Shown here: positions 1-10,429 of the stretch, one piece after another
How the letters are laid out: every line of letters starts with the position of its first letter
Numbering within the stretch: the first letter of the stretch is position 1
Source of the DNA: Paludibacter sp.
GTDB lineage: Bacteria; Bacteroidota; Bacteroidia; Bacteroidales; Paludibacteraceae
Reading direction: 5' to 3'
Assembly (NCBI GenBank): GCA_024710005.1
Contig: JANJVQ010000030.1
Span: forward strand, 62,001 to 126,000
DNA length: 64,000 nt
Notes under the pieces: model-generated
Databases searched by the model: none
Seen by the model: the letters and a program-made list of their open reading frames with translations, nothing else
What the model was told of the DNA's origin: nothing
Translations under genes and position numbers: made by a program

Positions 1-792
1 GGTAAATTCACGCTCGATGGTGTGGAATACACGCTGGCACAAAACAACGGTGGCAATGCATTGCATGGTGGCATCGAAGGCTTTAATGCCAAGGTGTGGG
101 AAGTGATTGAACTGAGCGAAAACAGCATTTGCATGAACTACAAGTCACCGGATGGTGAAGAAGGTTATCCCGGCACACTGGATTGCTGCGTGACCTATAC
201 CATCACCGACGAGAACGAATTGAGGATACGTTACGAAGCAGAAACGGATAAACCCACAGTCATTGGTCTGACCAACCATTCTTATTTCAACCTGAAAGGC
301 GCCGGAAACGGAACCGTACGCGATCACATCCTGCAAATCAATGCTGATTTTCACACCGTGTTAGATGAGACAGCTTCACCAACCGGCGAAATTCGTCCGG
401 TTGACAACTCGCCTTTCGATTTCCGTCAGCCTGTTGTGATTGGTGATGTGATTGATGCACCCGAATATGTTGCCGGTCGTGGTATTGACAACAACTGGAC
501 CATCCGCAAAAACCAACCGAAGGAACTGGCGCTGGCAGCTACACTCTACGAGCCGGTTAGTGGTCGCAAAATGGATGTACTCACCACCCAACCCGGCGTG
601 CAAATTTACACCGCCAACTGGGTGGAAAAACAACCCGGCAAATACGGTAAAACTTATGCCGAACAGGATTCCGTTTGTCTTGAAACCCAGAACTTCCCGA
701 ACTCACCGAATATCGCGCATTTTCCAAGCTCGGTGTTGAGACCGGGGGAAAAGTATGAGGAGTGGTGTGTGTATAGGTTTGGGGTGGAGTGA
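1..792 (+). CDS. galM: Aldose 1-epimerase (mutarotase), 5'-truncated by window edge
   Basis: Interconverts alpha and beta anomers of aldoses such as galactose. The frame is open from base 1 (reads GKFTLDGVEYTLAQNNGG), so the true start and about 100 N-terminal residues lie outside the window; the GTG at 22 is internal. Family motifs visible are NNGGNALHGG, TNHSYFNL (with the His used in catalysis), VQIYTANW and the C-terminal block LETQNFPNSPNIAHFP, which carries the catalytic-base region (the Glu of LETQ). The C-terminus is complete. A strong intrinsic terminator follows 24 bases after the stop. Family assignment is secure; sugar specificity cannot be read from sequence. Confidence 0.93.
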   Translation, partial: GKFTLDGVEYTLAQNNGGNALHGGIEGFNAKVWEVIELSENSICMNYKSPDGEEGYPGTLDCCVTYTITDENELRIRYEAETDKPTVIGLTNHSYFNLKGAGNGTVRDHILQINADFHTVLDETASPTGEIRPVDNSPFDFRQPVVIGDVIDAPEYVAGRGIDNNWTIRKNQPKELALAATLYEPVSGRKMDVLTTQPGVQIYTANWVEKQPGKYGKTYAEQDSVCLETQNFPNSPNIAHFPSSVLRPGEKYEEWCVYRFGVE

Positions 793-815
793 TCGGAATT
801 GTATTCGTGAATAGA

Positions 816-847
816 AAAAGCTGCTTCAGGAAATTGAAGCAGCTTTT
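816..847 (+). terminator. Intrinsic terminator after galM
   Basis: Perfect 13-bp inverted repeat, AAAAGCTGCTTCA (816-828) and TGAAGCAGCTTTT (835-847), with a 6-nt loop. It is A-rich on the left and T-rich on the right, so it could terminate in both directions. It sits between galM and the DUF488 gene. Confidence 0.85.
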
Positions 848-996
848 GATTTATTAAAGGCGGGGTTGACTGGATGTTCGCTCCAATCAGACTGGAATGA
901 AATGAATGTGAAATAATTGTTTTTAGTAAAAATTGTCTACTTTTATTGAGTACTAAAAATAGGAAGCCTACAATACCTGATTTCACAAGAATTTCT

Positions 997-1004
997 TACT
1001 TTTG
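997..1004 (+). promoter_or_regulatory. Bacteroidota -7 promoter element (TACTTTTG)
   Basis: Exact match to TAnnTTTG. It ends 4 bases before the ATG at 1009, so the transcript would start at or next to the start codon. No convincing -33 TTG is seen at the usual 19-21 base spacing. Confidence 0.55.
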
Positions 1005-1008
1005 CACA

Positions 1009-1908
1009 ATGCTATACTATCGTCGTAAAATACTCCTTGCTTTGTTGGAAATCTTTGACGGACAATTAACTGCCAAAAGCCTTCAAAAGTACCTGTTTCT
1101 GTTTACCCGGAATCAAGAAAAGAAAGCTTTTGATTTTGTACCATATCGTTATGGTTGCTATTCTTTTCAGGCTAATCAGGATTTGGCAACAATGGCAAAA
1201 TATGGTTATTTGGCTGTAACAGAAGGGCCATCCGGACGCAATATACAACTGATTCAAAAGGGTACTTATTTGTCGATGCTGGATAAGATTGACCGTGATG
1301 CACTGGAACAAACAAAACGACATTTCGGTAAATTATCGCAAACAGAACTTATCCGTTACACCTATCAAAAATATCCTTATTATGCTATCAACAGCTCTAT
1401 AGCTGCTGAGCTGCTGAGTGCTGAAGAACTTGCTACAGTAAATCAACAGAAACTGGCAATTGCCGGTAAAGGATTATTTAGCATAGGTTATGAAGGCATT
1501 TCGCTCGAAACTTATATCAACAAACTGATTGTTAATGATGTGAAGATACTTTGTGATGTGCGCCGAAACGCCTACAGTCAGAAGTACGGTTTTTCGAAAG
1601 GCCAGTTGCAGAAAGCCTGTGAGGGAGTTGCCATTCGCTACATACACCTTCCGGAATTAGGAATCGAGTCGGAGCAACGTCAGCAACTCAACTCACAAAA
1701 TGATTATGATTTGCTTTTTGAAAGATACGAGATTAACACCCTAAAAAGTAGCACAGAGGCTATTCGGCGAATACAACAATTAATCAAAACAGATAACCGT
1801 GTAGCACTTACCTGTTTTGAGAAAAATCCGGCTCAATGCCATCGAACCCGCATAATTAACAAACTGTTGGAAATGCCTGATGCTGATTATCCATATAAAT
1901 TACTCTAA
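1009..1908 (+). CDS. DUF488 domain protein with SocA/Panacea-like N-terminal region
   Basis: The 299-aa protein has two parts. Residues 1-130 (starting MLYYRRKILLALLEIF, with LQKYLFLFT) resemble the helical region seen in SocA-like/Panacea proteins; that resemblance is tentative. Residues about 155-299 are a DUF488 domain: FSIGYEGISLETYI, LCDVRRNAYSQK with the conserved Arg, and the C-terminal CFEKNPAQCHR. The biochemical role of DUF488 is unsettled. The frame extends upstream to a TTG at 946, but a promoter element at 997-1004 lies inside that extension, so I use ATG 1009. It stands alone, followed by a decayed region. Confidence 0.82.
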   Translation: MLYYRRKILLALLEIFDGQLTAKSLQKYLFLFTRNQEKKAFDFVPYRYGCYSFQANQDLATMAKYGYLAVTEGPSGRNIQLIQKGTYLSMLDKIDRDALEQTKRHFGKLSQTELIRYTYQKYPYYAINSSIAAELLSAEELATVNQQKLAIAGKGLFSIGYEGISLETYINKLIVNDVKILCDVRRNAYSQKYGFSKGQLQKACEGVAIRYIHLPELGIESEQRQQLNSQNDYDLLFERYEINTLKSSTEAIRRIQQLIKTDNRVALTCFEKNPAQCHRTRIINKLLEMPDADYPYKLL

Positions 1909-2033
1909 CCAAATCATAAGTCTGATTTCAAACCTAAATAATCAATGAAATAATATTGTTTTTTATGTCACTAACCAAAGTCCTTATTACCGTAAAAACT
2001 AACACTAATCAATTATCATTATTTTAACCCTTA

Positions 2034-2656
2034 ATGAGCTACTTCCCTATGAAAACCCCCAAAAACGCCCTACTCGTCGAACTTTACGACCTTGCCATCA
2101 CACCCGGCAGCAATAAGTATTTTGGAAAAGTTGTTACTAAAAGATTCCTGAAGGAGGATGACCTGGTAAATATCGCGGTGAAGCGAAGGACCGAGTTGAA
2201 TGCAACGACACTGCGGGCGGCCATCGAAATACTTCAGGAGGTAGCTATGGAGGAGTTGCTCAATTAAGCCGGCTGATGGAAGATGTGGAAGTCAATGTCC
2301 GTGGAGTGGCACAGGTGAAAACCTGTATCAACACGGTCAGGGAACTGCCGAACGGGATAATCAATGAGACTATCACCCGTGGTAACGCGGTCGAACTGAA
2401 AGGAACCAAACTGAAAATCGCAGGTGATAGTCCGGATAACGGGATTAAGCTTATTAATTCCGCTAATGGTGAGGTGATTAGTATTCCTCCGGAACGCATG
2501 GTAACCAATTTTCCAAAAAACATAGTCTTTATCCTGCCTGAATCTGTTGAGCCCGGGAATTATCAACTGGAAATTACGACACAGTATTCCAATGCCTCAA
2601 CCAATACAAAGCAGTCGCGAACTTACAGGCTCAGCAGCATAGTGAAAGTAGTCTGA
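2034..2656 (+). pseudogene. Broken HU-like/DUF4469-type protein
   Basis: Two pieces of one ancestral gene are visible. 2034-2267 encodes 77 aa resembling the N-terminus of Bacteroidota HU-like DNA-binding proteins. From about 2231 a different frame is open and runs to 2656, giving a C-terminal Ig-like module (GTKLKIAGDSPDNGI ... GNYQLEITTQYS ... RTYRLSSIVKVV) of the DUF4469 type. The pieces overlap in different frames, and the second half of the HU fold that should lie between them is missing. A frameshift plus an internal deletion explains this best. Two separate small genes are possible, because the second frame has an ATG at 2276. The neighbouring kinase remnant supports decay. Confidence 0.6.
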
Positions 2657-2713
2657 TAACGGTTTATATCTCTTCCTGCGCATCGAACTGCATGTTATGG
2701 TAAGTGTGACGAC

Positions 2714-2828
2714 GTGACGAAGGGTTACGTTGTGGCGTGACGTAAGGTTACGTCATGGTGTGACGCAAGGTTACGTTATGATGTGACGTAATGTTACGTT
2801 ATGGTGTAGTGTAATGTTTCGCTCTGAT
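2714..2828. repeat. Five tandem 23-bp palindromic units
   Basis: Units begin at 2714, 2737, 2760, 2783 and 2806, each 23 bp, diverging toward the 3' end. The second unit contains a perfect inverted repeat, TGACGTAA and TTACGTCA, separated by GG; units 3 and 4 keep it with one mismatch. The array lies between the DUF4469 fragment and the kinase remnant. Confidence 0.85.
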
Positions 2829-2850
2829 TGTCATATGCCTTTTCAGTTAA

Positions 2851-3030
2851 GTTGTTTTCACCCAGGAAGAAACTGCCGATACACGTGGATATGACGGGAG
2901 TGGATTAGGTTTGACTATTGCCAGTGGATTGATTGATATACTCGGAGGAAACATCACGGTCATTTCAGAGAAGGGTAAAGGCTCAACGTTTACCTGCATG
3001 ATTCCGGTAGATATCCCGTTTCACAAATAG
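2851..3030 (+). pseudogene. Orphan C-terminal tail of a sensor histidine kinase
   Basis: The frame after the stop at 2848-2850 reads VVFTQEETADTRGYDGSGLG and continues as LTIASGLIDILGGNITVISE, KGKGSTFTCMIPVDIPFHK, stop. This is the end of a HATPase_c domain: an F-box-like FTQEE, the G2 box GYDGSGLGL, and the closing GKGSTFT strand. No start codon, dimerisation helix or N box precedes it, because the 23-bp repeat array lies there. It is therefore a remnant, probably left by the same deletion that broke the neighbouring gene. Confidence 0.8.
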
Positions 3031-3084
3031 AGCTGTGAGATAAAAAAAACTGACAGGATATAAACCTCTGTTAAAGTTTTTATG

Positions 3085-3092
3085 TAAATTTG
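3085..3092 (+). promoter_or_regulatory. -7 promoter element (TAAATTTG) for the T9SS cargo gene
   Basis: Exact TAnnTTTG match, ending 41 bases before the ATG at 3134. It lies inside the longer reading frame that begins at 3095-10, which supports the later start. No clear -33 element. Confidence 0.5.
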
Positions 3093-3133
3093 CATTGTAT
3101 ATTATAGTTCACACTCATTTAATCATTGTATCT

Positions 3134-6100
3134 ATGAAAACTTCACACAGATTCAGGTCAATTTTTACCTGTTTTACTCCGTTATCGTTTAAAAGTTTAC
3201 TGTTTGTATCCCTTTTATTTTTTTTAAGTCTGGACAGCCGGGCGCAATGTGATATGACAGCTGGGCCAGATAAAATTATCCAGTATTCAGATCATACGCG
3301 ATTAAACGCTTTACCTCAACTCAAAAGCACCTGGAAAGAACTCCCAAAGGCAACCACTAATCTATACCTGGATGCTTGTTATGTTACTGATACGTCAATG
3401 ATTGTGGTAGGTAATCAGGGTACAATATTAAAATACAACAGGGAAAACTGGCAACAGATTCCGACCGGGATAACTTTTCCAATCAATGCTGTTGATTTTT
3501 ATGATGATATGAACGGTATAGCTGTGGGTATGAATGATGTGATATTAAAAACTACTGATGGTGGAAATACATGGAATCAGATTGCGAGTGAAACCGGTTT
3601 TTCTTTCGTTACAGTTCAGTGTATCAGTGCTCAAAGTATTATTGCTGGAGGATATCGACTGGTTTCCGGTAAGCCTGTGCAAAACGGAATCCTTAAAAGT
3701 ACCGATGGTGGTAATCATTGGGAGTTGATCGGGGAAATCCCGGGAGGTCGTATATCATCCATCGATTTTGTGAACACGGCACTTGGATTTGCCTGTACTT
3801 ATAGTAATGGCGTTTTTAAAACCATTGATGGTGGAAACAACTGGCAAAAGTTAAGTACGGAGCTGATTAATCTTTCGCCGAATTACCATGCAATAAAAGC
3901 AGTCTCTGCACAGGTGATTTTTGCAGTAGGAAACCAGGGTGCTGTCTTAAAATCTGATGATAGTGGTGAAAACTGGATGCAAATTAATCCGTTTTATGTT
4001 GAACTAAATACTTTTAATAACAAAAAACTCATTGATACACAAATGGCTTCTTTTGAATCAATCCTATGTAACTCAGCTGAAGATGTAATGATTTCAGGTT
4101 ATTTGGGATCAGAACGGATTGGGTTCATACTGAAATGGAATCCTGAAGGTGAGTATTGGGTAGAAGAAAAAGTGATTGCGGGCGTAAAACCGAGGTTAAC
4201 AGGGATGATTCAAAATGCTTCCGGTGAAATCACCGTGGTTGGAGACGAAGGTGTTATCCTGGCCAAATCGACAAATGATAAATTTGAATGGTTACCCTCC
4301 ATTGGTTTGAGTGACCCGCATATCCCCAATCCATTGGCATCGCCAGAGCTTACAACGACCTACACTGTTACACGAACTACTTCAACCTGTTCGGCAACCG
4401 ACGAAGTAACTGTTTATGTCGCGAAATACAACGACAATGTTAAAACTATACAATGTGGACAGTCCATACAACTTGACAGTGTACCCTATTCAGGAAACTT
4501 TAGCGGAACGGTGAAATACAAATGGACACCAGCCGGGGGACTCGACAGCGATACAGTTGCACGACCGGTTTGCACTGTGGGTGAGGATACAAAGTATACC
4601 GGTATGGTCATTTTAAATGATGGCAATTTATTCCGGGATTCGGTATTATCAAGTACAACATACGTTAAAGTCAGTACATTCAGCGCCAACGCCGGAGAGG
4701 ATGTGATTGCCGCACCGGGTAGTCAGGTTCAGCTCAATGTAACCCATAACTATACCGGAAGCGATCAGTTAAGTTACAAATGGTATCCGGCTGAAGGTCT
4801 GGACGATGATGCCAAACAAAATCCAATGGCAACTGTTTCGGAAAGCATTACCTATACTGTTGTTGTTACCACCGATTCGGGATGTGTCGCTGCTGATGAA
4901 GTTCACATAACCGGTCGGGTTTTTCAACCACTAGTTTTTCAGCAGGAAATTCAGTTGTCTTGTGGAAGTACTATACAATTGGACAGTGTCAAAACGAATT
5001 ATGCCGGTCAGGGGCAACTTAGCTATCTATGGTCACCTGCTACTGGTTTAAGCAGCGATACCGTGCCAAATCCCGTTTGTTCGGTTTCTTCCAACACTAC
5101 TTACAAAGTTAACATCATCACGCCTGAAGGGAATAGTACTTCCTGCAATGTAGTTGTACGGGTTACAGCCATAAAAATTAATCCGCTGTCAGATAAATCT
5201 TTTTATTGCGGACAGCAGGTGCAGCTGGACTCAGTCACCACAAATTACACGGGAAATGAAAAACTGAGTTATAAATGGACACCATCAACTGGTCTCAGCA
5301 ACGATACAATTTCCAATCCGGTTGTGACAACAAATGTAGATTGCGGTTATACCATTACGGTTACAACATCTGGCGGATGTACTGCCTCTGCTGCGGTAAA
5401 GGTGACAAAACAATCGGTGCCAACACCGTCAATAGTTGGAGTGAGTGTGGATAGTCAGTATAATAATCAGATATCATGGGTACTTCCTGATTATGAGTAC
5501 GATAGTATTTTTATTTACAAAGAAACGAATCAACAGAATCAATACCGGAAAATTGGTTCAGTAGGGAAAAATATCAGTATATTCTCTGATACACTATCAC
5601 AACCGAAAGTTATGTCGAATGCCTATAAGATTTCTCTGTTGGATCGTTGCGGAACAGAAACTTCACAAAGCAGTCGTCATAAAACCATGCACCTGGCTAT
5701 TAATAAAGGTGTAAGCAATTCGTGGAACCTGATTTGGGAGCCATATGTTGGTTTTGAAGTTGCAACTTATTATATTTACAGGGGTACGAACGAAAATCAA
5801 CTTTCCCTTATTTCCTCCTTGTCCGGTGCGAATACTCAGTTCTCTGATTTCACTGCTCCGACAGGTGATATTTATTACCAGATTGAAGCCGTAGAATCAG
5901 GAAGTTCAGGAGTGAAAGGGGGAAATGTCAAAGTGAAGAATCAAGCTTTTGTTTCGCGCTCGAATATTGCTTCATATAAAGATAATGTTGGCGTTCAACA
6001 ACCGTATGACATTAGTGATGATATCTTGTTATCTCCCAATCCGGTGATGGATTACGTGCAAGTTAGCTCAAAGGCGTTTAATGGAAAGCGATTGACCCTG

Positions 6101-6253
6101 ACTGTTTGCAATTTGCAGGGAATGGTTTTGATGAGAACAGAAATGACAGGAGCTACACAAAATATCAACCTTTCTCAACTATCACCCGGTATGTATTTAG
6201 TTGTTGTTGACAATGAGAGGGTAAAGGGATGCAAGAAGCTTGTGAAAAAATAA
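3134..6253 (+). CDS. Large secreted T9SS cargo protein with YCF48/BNR-like repeats
   Basis: The 1039-aa protein begins with a signal peptide (start at 3134, MKTSHRFR, hydrophobic LLFVSLLFFLSL, cleavage near SRA-QC). Residues about 65-420 contain photosynthesis-system-II-assembly/BNR-type blades marked by TTDGGNTW, STDGGNHW, TIDGGNNW and SDDSGENW. Then come four PKD/Ig-like repeats built on YKWTPSTGLSNDTISNP-type motifs, an Fn3-like stretch, and a C-terminal Por secretion sorting domain (LSPNPVMDYVQV ... LSPGMYLVVV ... KKLVKK). It is expected to cross the outer membrane by the type IX system and be anchored or released. The ligand is unknown. Confidence 0.88.
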   Translation: MKTSHRFRSIFTCFTPLSFKSLLFVSLLFFLSLDSRAQCDMTAGPDKIIQYSDHTRLNALPQLKSTWKELPKATTNLYLDACYVTDTSMIVVGNQGTILKYNRENWQQIPTGITFPINAVDFYDDMNGIAVGMNDVILKTTDGGNTWNQIASETGFSFVTVQCISAQSIIAGGYRLVSGKPVQNGILKSTDGGNHWELIGEIPGGRISSIDFVNTALGFACTYSNGVFKTIDGGNNWQKLSTELINLSPNYHAIKAVSAQVIFAVGNQGAVLKSDDSGENWMQINPFYVELNTFNNKKLIDTQMASFESILCNSAEDVMISGYLGSERIGFILKWNPEGEYWVEEKVIAGVKPRLTGMIQNASGEITVVGDEGVILAKSTNDKFEWLPSIGLSDPHIPNPLASPELTTTYTVTRTTSTCSATDEVTVYVAKYNDNVKTIQCGQSIQLDSVPYSGNFSGTVKYKWTPAGGLDSDTVARPVCTVGEDTKYTGMVILNDGNLFRDSVLSSTTYVKVSTFSANAGEDVIAAPGSQVQLNVTHNYTGSDQLSYKWYPAEGLDDDAKQNPMATVSESITYTVVVTTDSGCVAADEVHITGRVFQPLVFQQEIQLSCGSTIQLDSVKTNYAGQGQLSYLWSPATGLSSDTVPNPVCSVSSNTTYKVNIITPEGNSTSCNVVVRVTAIKINPLSDKSFYCGQQVQLDSVTTNYTGNEKLSYKWTPSTGLSNDTISNPVVTTNVDCGYTITVTTSGGCTASAAVKVTKQSVPTPSIVGVSVDSQYNNQISWVLPDYEYDSIFIYKETNQQNQYRKIGSVGKNISIFSDTLSQPKVMSNAYKISLLDRCGTETSQSSRHKTMHLAINKGVSNSWNLIWEPYVGFEVATYYIYRGTNENQLSLISSLSGANTQFSDFTAPTGDIYYQIEAVESGSSGVKGGNVKVKNQAFVSRSNIASYKDNVGVQQPYDISDDILLSPNPVMDYVQVSSKAFNGKRLTLTVCNLQGMVLMRTEMTGATQNINLSQLSPGMYLVVVDNERVKGCKKLVKK

Positions 6254-6292
6254 TTAAATTGTTTACAACAAAAAAGACTACAATATAAAGAA

Positions 6293-7030
6293 ATGATCAT
6301 CACCAAAAAATCATACACCTTTGAAGTCTCACCCCAGTCAGTCGACTTCAATTGCCAGATAACGCTCTCATCACTGACTGATTTATTGCTGACAGCGGCT
6401 CAGTATAATGCCGAAGAAAATGGGTTCGGGTTGCGGAAGCTAAACAACAACGGATTATCGTGGGTGTTACTGCGCCTGGCTTTGGAGGTAGATTATTTTC
6501 CCTTGCAATACGAAACGGTTCACATCGAAACATGGATAGAAACTGTCGGCAGGGCCAGTACGACCCGTAATTTCTGCATCCGTAATAAAGAGATGCAGAT
6601 TGTCGGATACGCGGCTTCTACCTGGGCTATGATTGACCACCATACCCGCAGGGCGCAGGATTTATTTACATTGGATAATATTGGCGACTTTGCTTCAGAA
6701 GAAACTGTTCCAATCAATAAGCCCTTCAAACTGAATGAAAGCAGGGGAGCACTCACGGATGTCTTCAGCGCGAAATATAGTCACATCGACATCAACCGCC
6801 ACGTGAATACCATGCGTTATGTGGAGTGGATAAGCAACGGATTTACTCCGGAACATTACAACCAGAAAAGCGTAAAACGTTTCGATGTGAATTTTATGAG
6901 TGAAATCCTGTTTGGAGAGGAAGTGAAAATCTATAAAACAGAAGAGGCAGGGGATACCTACCTCTTCGAGATTCTTCACAATGATAAAACCAGTTGCCGG
7001 GCGCGGCTCATTTTCAGGTCAAAAGAATAA
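6293..7030 (+). CDS. Acyl-ACP thioesterase (FatA/FatB-like, double hotdog)
   Basis: A 245-aa member of the acyl-ACP thioesterase family, which hydrolyses acyl-ACP to release free fatty acids in the cytoplasm. The first hotdog contains NGLSWVLLRLALEVDYFP and the substrate-binding strand around TWIETVGRASTTRNF. The second holds the catalytic-region signature DINRHVNTMRYVEWI (Asn/His). Length fits bacterial members. The gene follows the T9SS cargo gene by 39 bases and meets the ABC-F gene tail to tail with no spacer (stops at 7030 and 7031). Confidence 0.88.
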   Translation: MIITKKSYTFEVSPQSVDFNCQITLSSLTDLLLTAAQYNAEENGFGLRKLNNNGLSWVLLRLALEVDYFPLQYETVHIETWIETVGRASTTRNFCIRNKEMQIVGYAASTWAMIDHHTRRAQDLFTLDNIGDFASEETVPINKPFKLNESRGALTDVFSAKYSHIDINRHVNTMRYVEWISNGFTPEHYNQKSVKRFDVNFMSEILFGEEVKIYKTEEAGDTYLFEILHNDKTSCRARLIFRSKE

Positions 7031-8709
<1,679 letters not shown>

Positions 8710-8737
8710 AGTATTAGTGAATTTTCTTTATTTTATC

Positions 8738-9925
8738 TTACTCTATCACCCCGATGCTTCTGGCTGCTTTCGTAATTTTCAGGATTGATTCATCAATCTG
8801 ATCGAAAGTGTGCGTAGCCATCAGGGAATACCGTATCAGTGAATCTTCTGAGCGTACAGCCGGAGAAACCACCGGGTTTACAAATACGCCGTCGTCCATC
8901 AACATTTTTGTCAGCATGAAGGTTTTGGTGTTATCCCTTACATACAGCGGAATAATGGGGGTTTCAGAAGTCCCGATTTCAAAACCGGCTTTTACAAAAC
9001 CCTCTTTTGCCCTGTGGGTGTTAGCCCAAAGCGTATCCTGCCTCCATTTTTCATCAGCCATTACATTCAATGCCTCAATAACACAGGCTGTTGATGCTGG
9101 CGTGATGGATGCACTGAATATCAATGTCCTGGAGTTGTGTTTCAGGAAGTTGATGATGTTCTCATCTGCGGCGATAAATCCGCCGATGGTTCCCAGCGAC
9201 TTGCTGAAAGTGCCCATGATCAAATCCACATCATCCGAAACCCCGAAATGTTCACAAACCCCGGCTCCTGTTTTGCCGAATACGCCCAGTGAATGCGCTT
9301 CATCCACCATGATGGAAGCATTGTATTTTTTCGACAAAGCCACAATCTCCGGCAACTTGGCCACGTCGCCTTCCATGCTGAACACGCCGTCGACTACAAT
9401 GACCTTGACTTTTTCGGGTTCGCATTTTTGCAGTAGTTTCTCCAACGCATCCATATCGTTGTGACGGTATTTCAGCTGTTTTGAAAACGACAGGCGTTTC
9501 CCTTCTATGATGGAAGCATGGTCGAACTCGTCAAAAATCAGGTAGTCTTCACGACCTGTTATGCAGGGTACTACTCCTGAATTCACGGTGAAACCTGTAG
9601 CGTAAACGAGTGCCGATTGTTTGTGCACTAATTTAGCCAACCGTTCTTCCAACTCGATGTGAATATCTAATGTTCCGTTTAAGAACCGGGAACCGGCGCA
9701 ACCTGTGCCGTACTTTTCGATGGCTTTGATCGCTGCTTCTTTCAAACGGGGGTGATTCGTCAAACCCAAATAGCTGTTTGATCCAAACATCAAAACGGGT
9801 TTTCCGTTGATGGTGACTACCGTATCCTGATCGGATTCAATCGGACGGAAGTATGGATAAACACCCAGCGCCTTTGCCTTCTGAGGAGCATCGTACTGCC
9901 CCAACACTGTGCTTAATTGACTCAT
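8738..9925 (-). CDS. spt: Serine palmitoyltransferase (sphingolipid synthesis)
   Basis: A 395-aa PLP enzyme of the alpha-oxoamine synthase family. In Bacteroidota it condenses serine with a long-chain acyl thioester to 3-ketosphinganine, the first step of sphingolipid synthesis. Visible motifs are GSNSYLGL, GTGCAGSRFLNGT, DHASIIEG, DEAHSLGVFG and the PLP-lysine block GTFSKSLGTIGG. Length matches bacterial Spt. Glycine C-acetyltransferase (Kbl) is the closest alternative; the N-terminal YPYFRPIES and the phylum favour Spt. A -7 promoter element lies at 9957-9964. Confidence 0.85.
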   Translation of the reverse strand: MSQLSTVLGQYDAPQKAKALGVYPYFRPIESDQDTVVTINGKPVLMFGSNSYLGLTNHPRLKEAAIKAIEKYGTGCAGSRFLNGTLDIHIELEERLAKLVHKQSALVYATGFTVNSGVVPCITGREDYLIFDEFDHASIIEGKRLSFSKQLKYRHNDMDALEKLLQKCEPEKVKVIVVDGVFSMEGDVAKLPEIVALSKKYNASIMVDEAHSLGVFGKTGAGVCEHFGVSDDVDLIMGTFSKSLGTIGGFIAADENIINFLKHNSRTLIFSASITPASTACVIEALNVMADEKWRQDTLWANTHRAKEGFVKAGFEIGTSETPIIPLYVRDNTKTFMLTKMLMDDGVFVNPVVSPAVRSEDSLIRYSLMATHTFDQIDESILKITKAARSIGVIE

Positions 9926-9956
9926 AAAAGGGTATTATGATTTATAATTTCGGCGA

Positions 9957-9964
9957 CAAAGATA
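9957..9964 (-). promoter_or_regulatory. -7 element for spt (TATCTTTG on minus strand)
   Basis: Reads CAAAGATA on the plus strand, an exact TAnnTTTG match, 32 bases upstream of the spt start. The -33 region is not obvious. Confidence 0.5.
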
Positions 9965-9990
9965 CTTATTTTTTATGAATGTTTATCAGT

Positions 9991-10021
9991 TTTGAGAAAA
10001 TAGCTGCTTTGATTACCTTTG
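9991..10021 (+). promoter_or_regulatory. Full Bacteroidota promoter reading toward the YkgJ-type gene
   Basis: TTTG at 9991-9994, then a 19-base spacer, then TACCTTTG at 10014-10021. This is the full consensus for the Bacteroidota primary sigma factor. Transcription would run through the 299-bp palindromic element before reaching the gene at 10430, giving a leader of about 400 nt. Confidence 0.6.
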
Positions 10022-10115
10022 TGGCTTGTTATCAAATGATAAGTTTTTTAACCATATAAGTCATGTAAGTTCATATAAGGTTATGTATGTGAATTAATCT
10101 GTTGTTTTATTATTC

Positions 10116-10414
10116 ATGCGAATCAGGACTTATATTCTTCAAATAAGCCGCGCAGCGGCGATATTATTCATAACCGTATGCAAGGCGTTAGCCGCAGCTT
10201 ACGGTATTAGATACAATCCTGAAGCTATAGCCCTGCAAGGGCGAGATGTGATAAGCTTACAATTAATAATCCAGCCCTTGCAGGGCTGCTCCGCATTTTT
10301 AACCTTTTTTCCGTAGGTTACGCTTCGCTACACCTACGGTTATGAATAATCTCGCCGCTGCGCGGCTTAGCAAAACAATGCAACTTTGAACAAAAAATAA
10401 CTCCTGATTCGCAT
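10116..10414. mobile_element. 299-bp nested-palindrome element with terminal inverted repeats
   Basis: Outer 18-bp ends ATGCGAATCAGGACTTAT (10116-10133) and 10397-10414 are inverted with one mismatch. Inside, 10144-10161 pairs perfectly with 10352-10369 (GC-rich, TAAGCCGCGCAGCGGCGA), and 10163-10178 pairs perfectly with 10335-10350. Two further GC hairpins centre on AGCCCTGCAAGGGC (10229-10242) and 10273-10287, and another on the CCGTAGGT/ACCTACGG stem near 10310-10339. There is no transposase inside; the 66-codon frame here is only the palindrome read through. It resembles a non-autonomous MITE or REP cluster. Confidence 0.75.
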
Positions 10415-10429
10415 TAGTAATATTATATT

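Noticed and set aside
946-1008. TTG-initiated extension of the DUF488 protein
   Set aside because: A promoter element lies inside it, and the extension has no family resemblance.
2714-2828. 23-bp repeats as a CRISPR array
   Set aside because: No spacers between units; the units themselves are palindromic and degenerate.
8808-9464. 218-codon frame opposite spt
   Set aside because: Shadow frame of a well-conserved gene; no recognisable motif.
10116-10316. 66-codon plus-strand frame
   Set aside because: It is the read-through of the nested palindrome element; no protein-like features.
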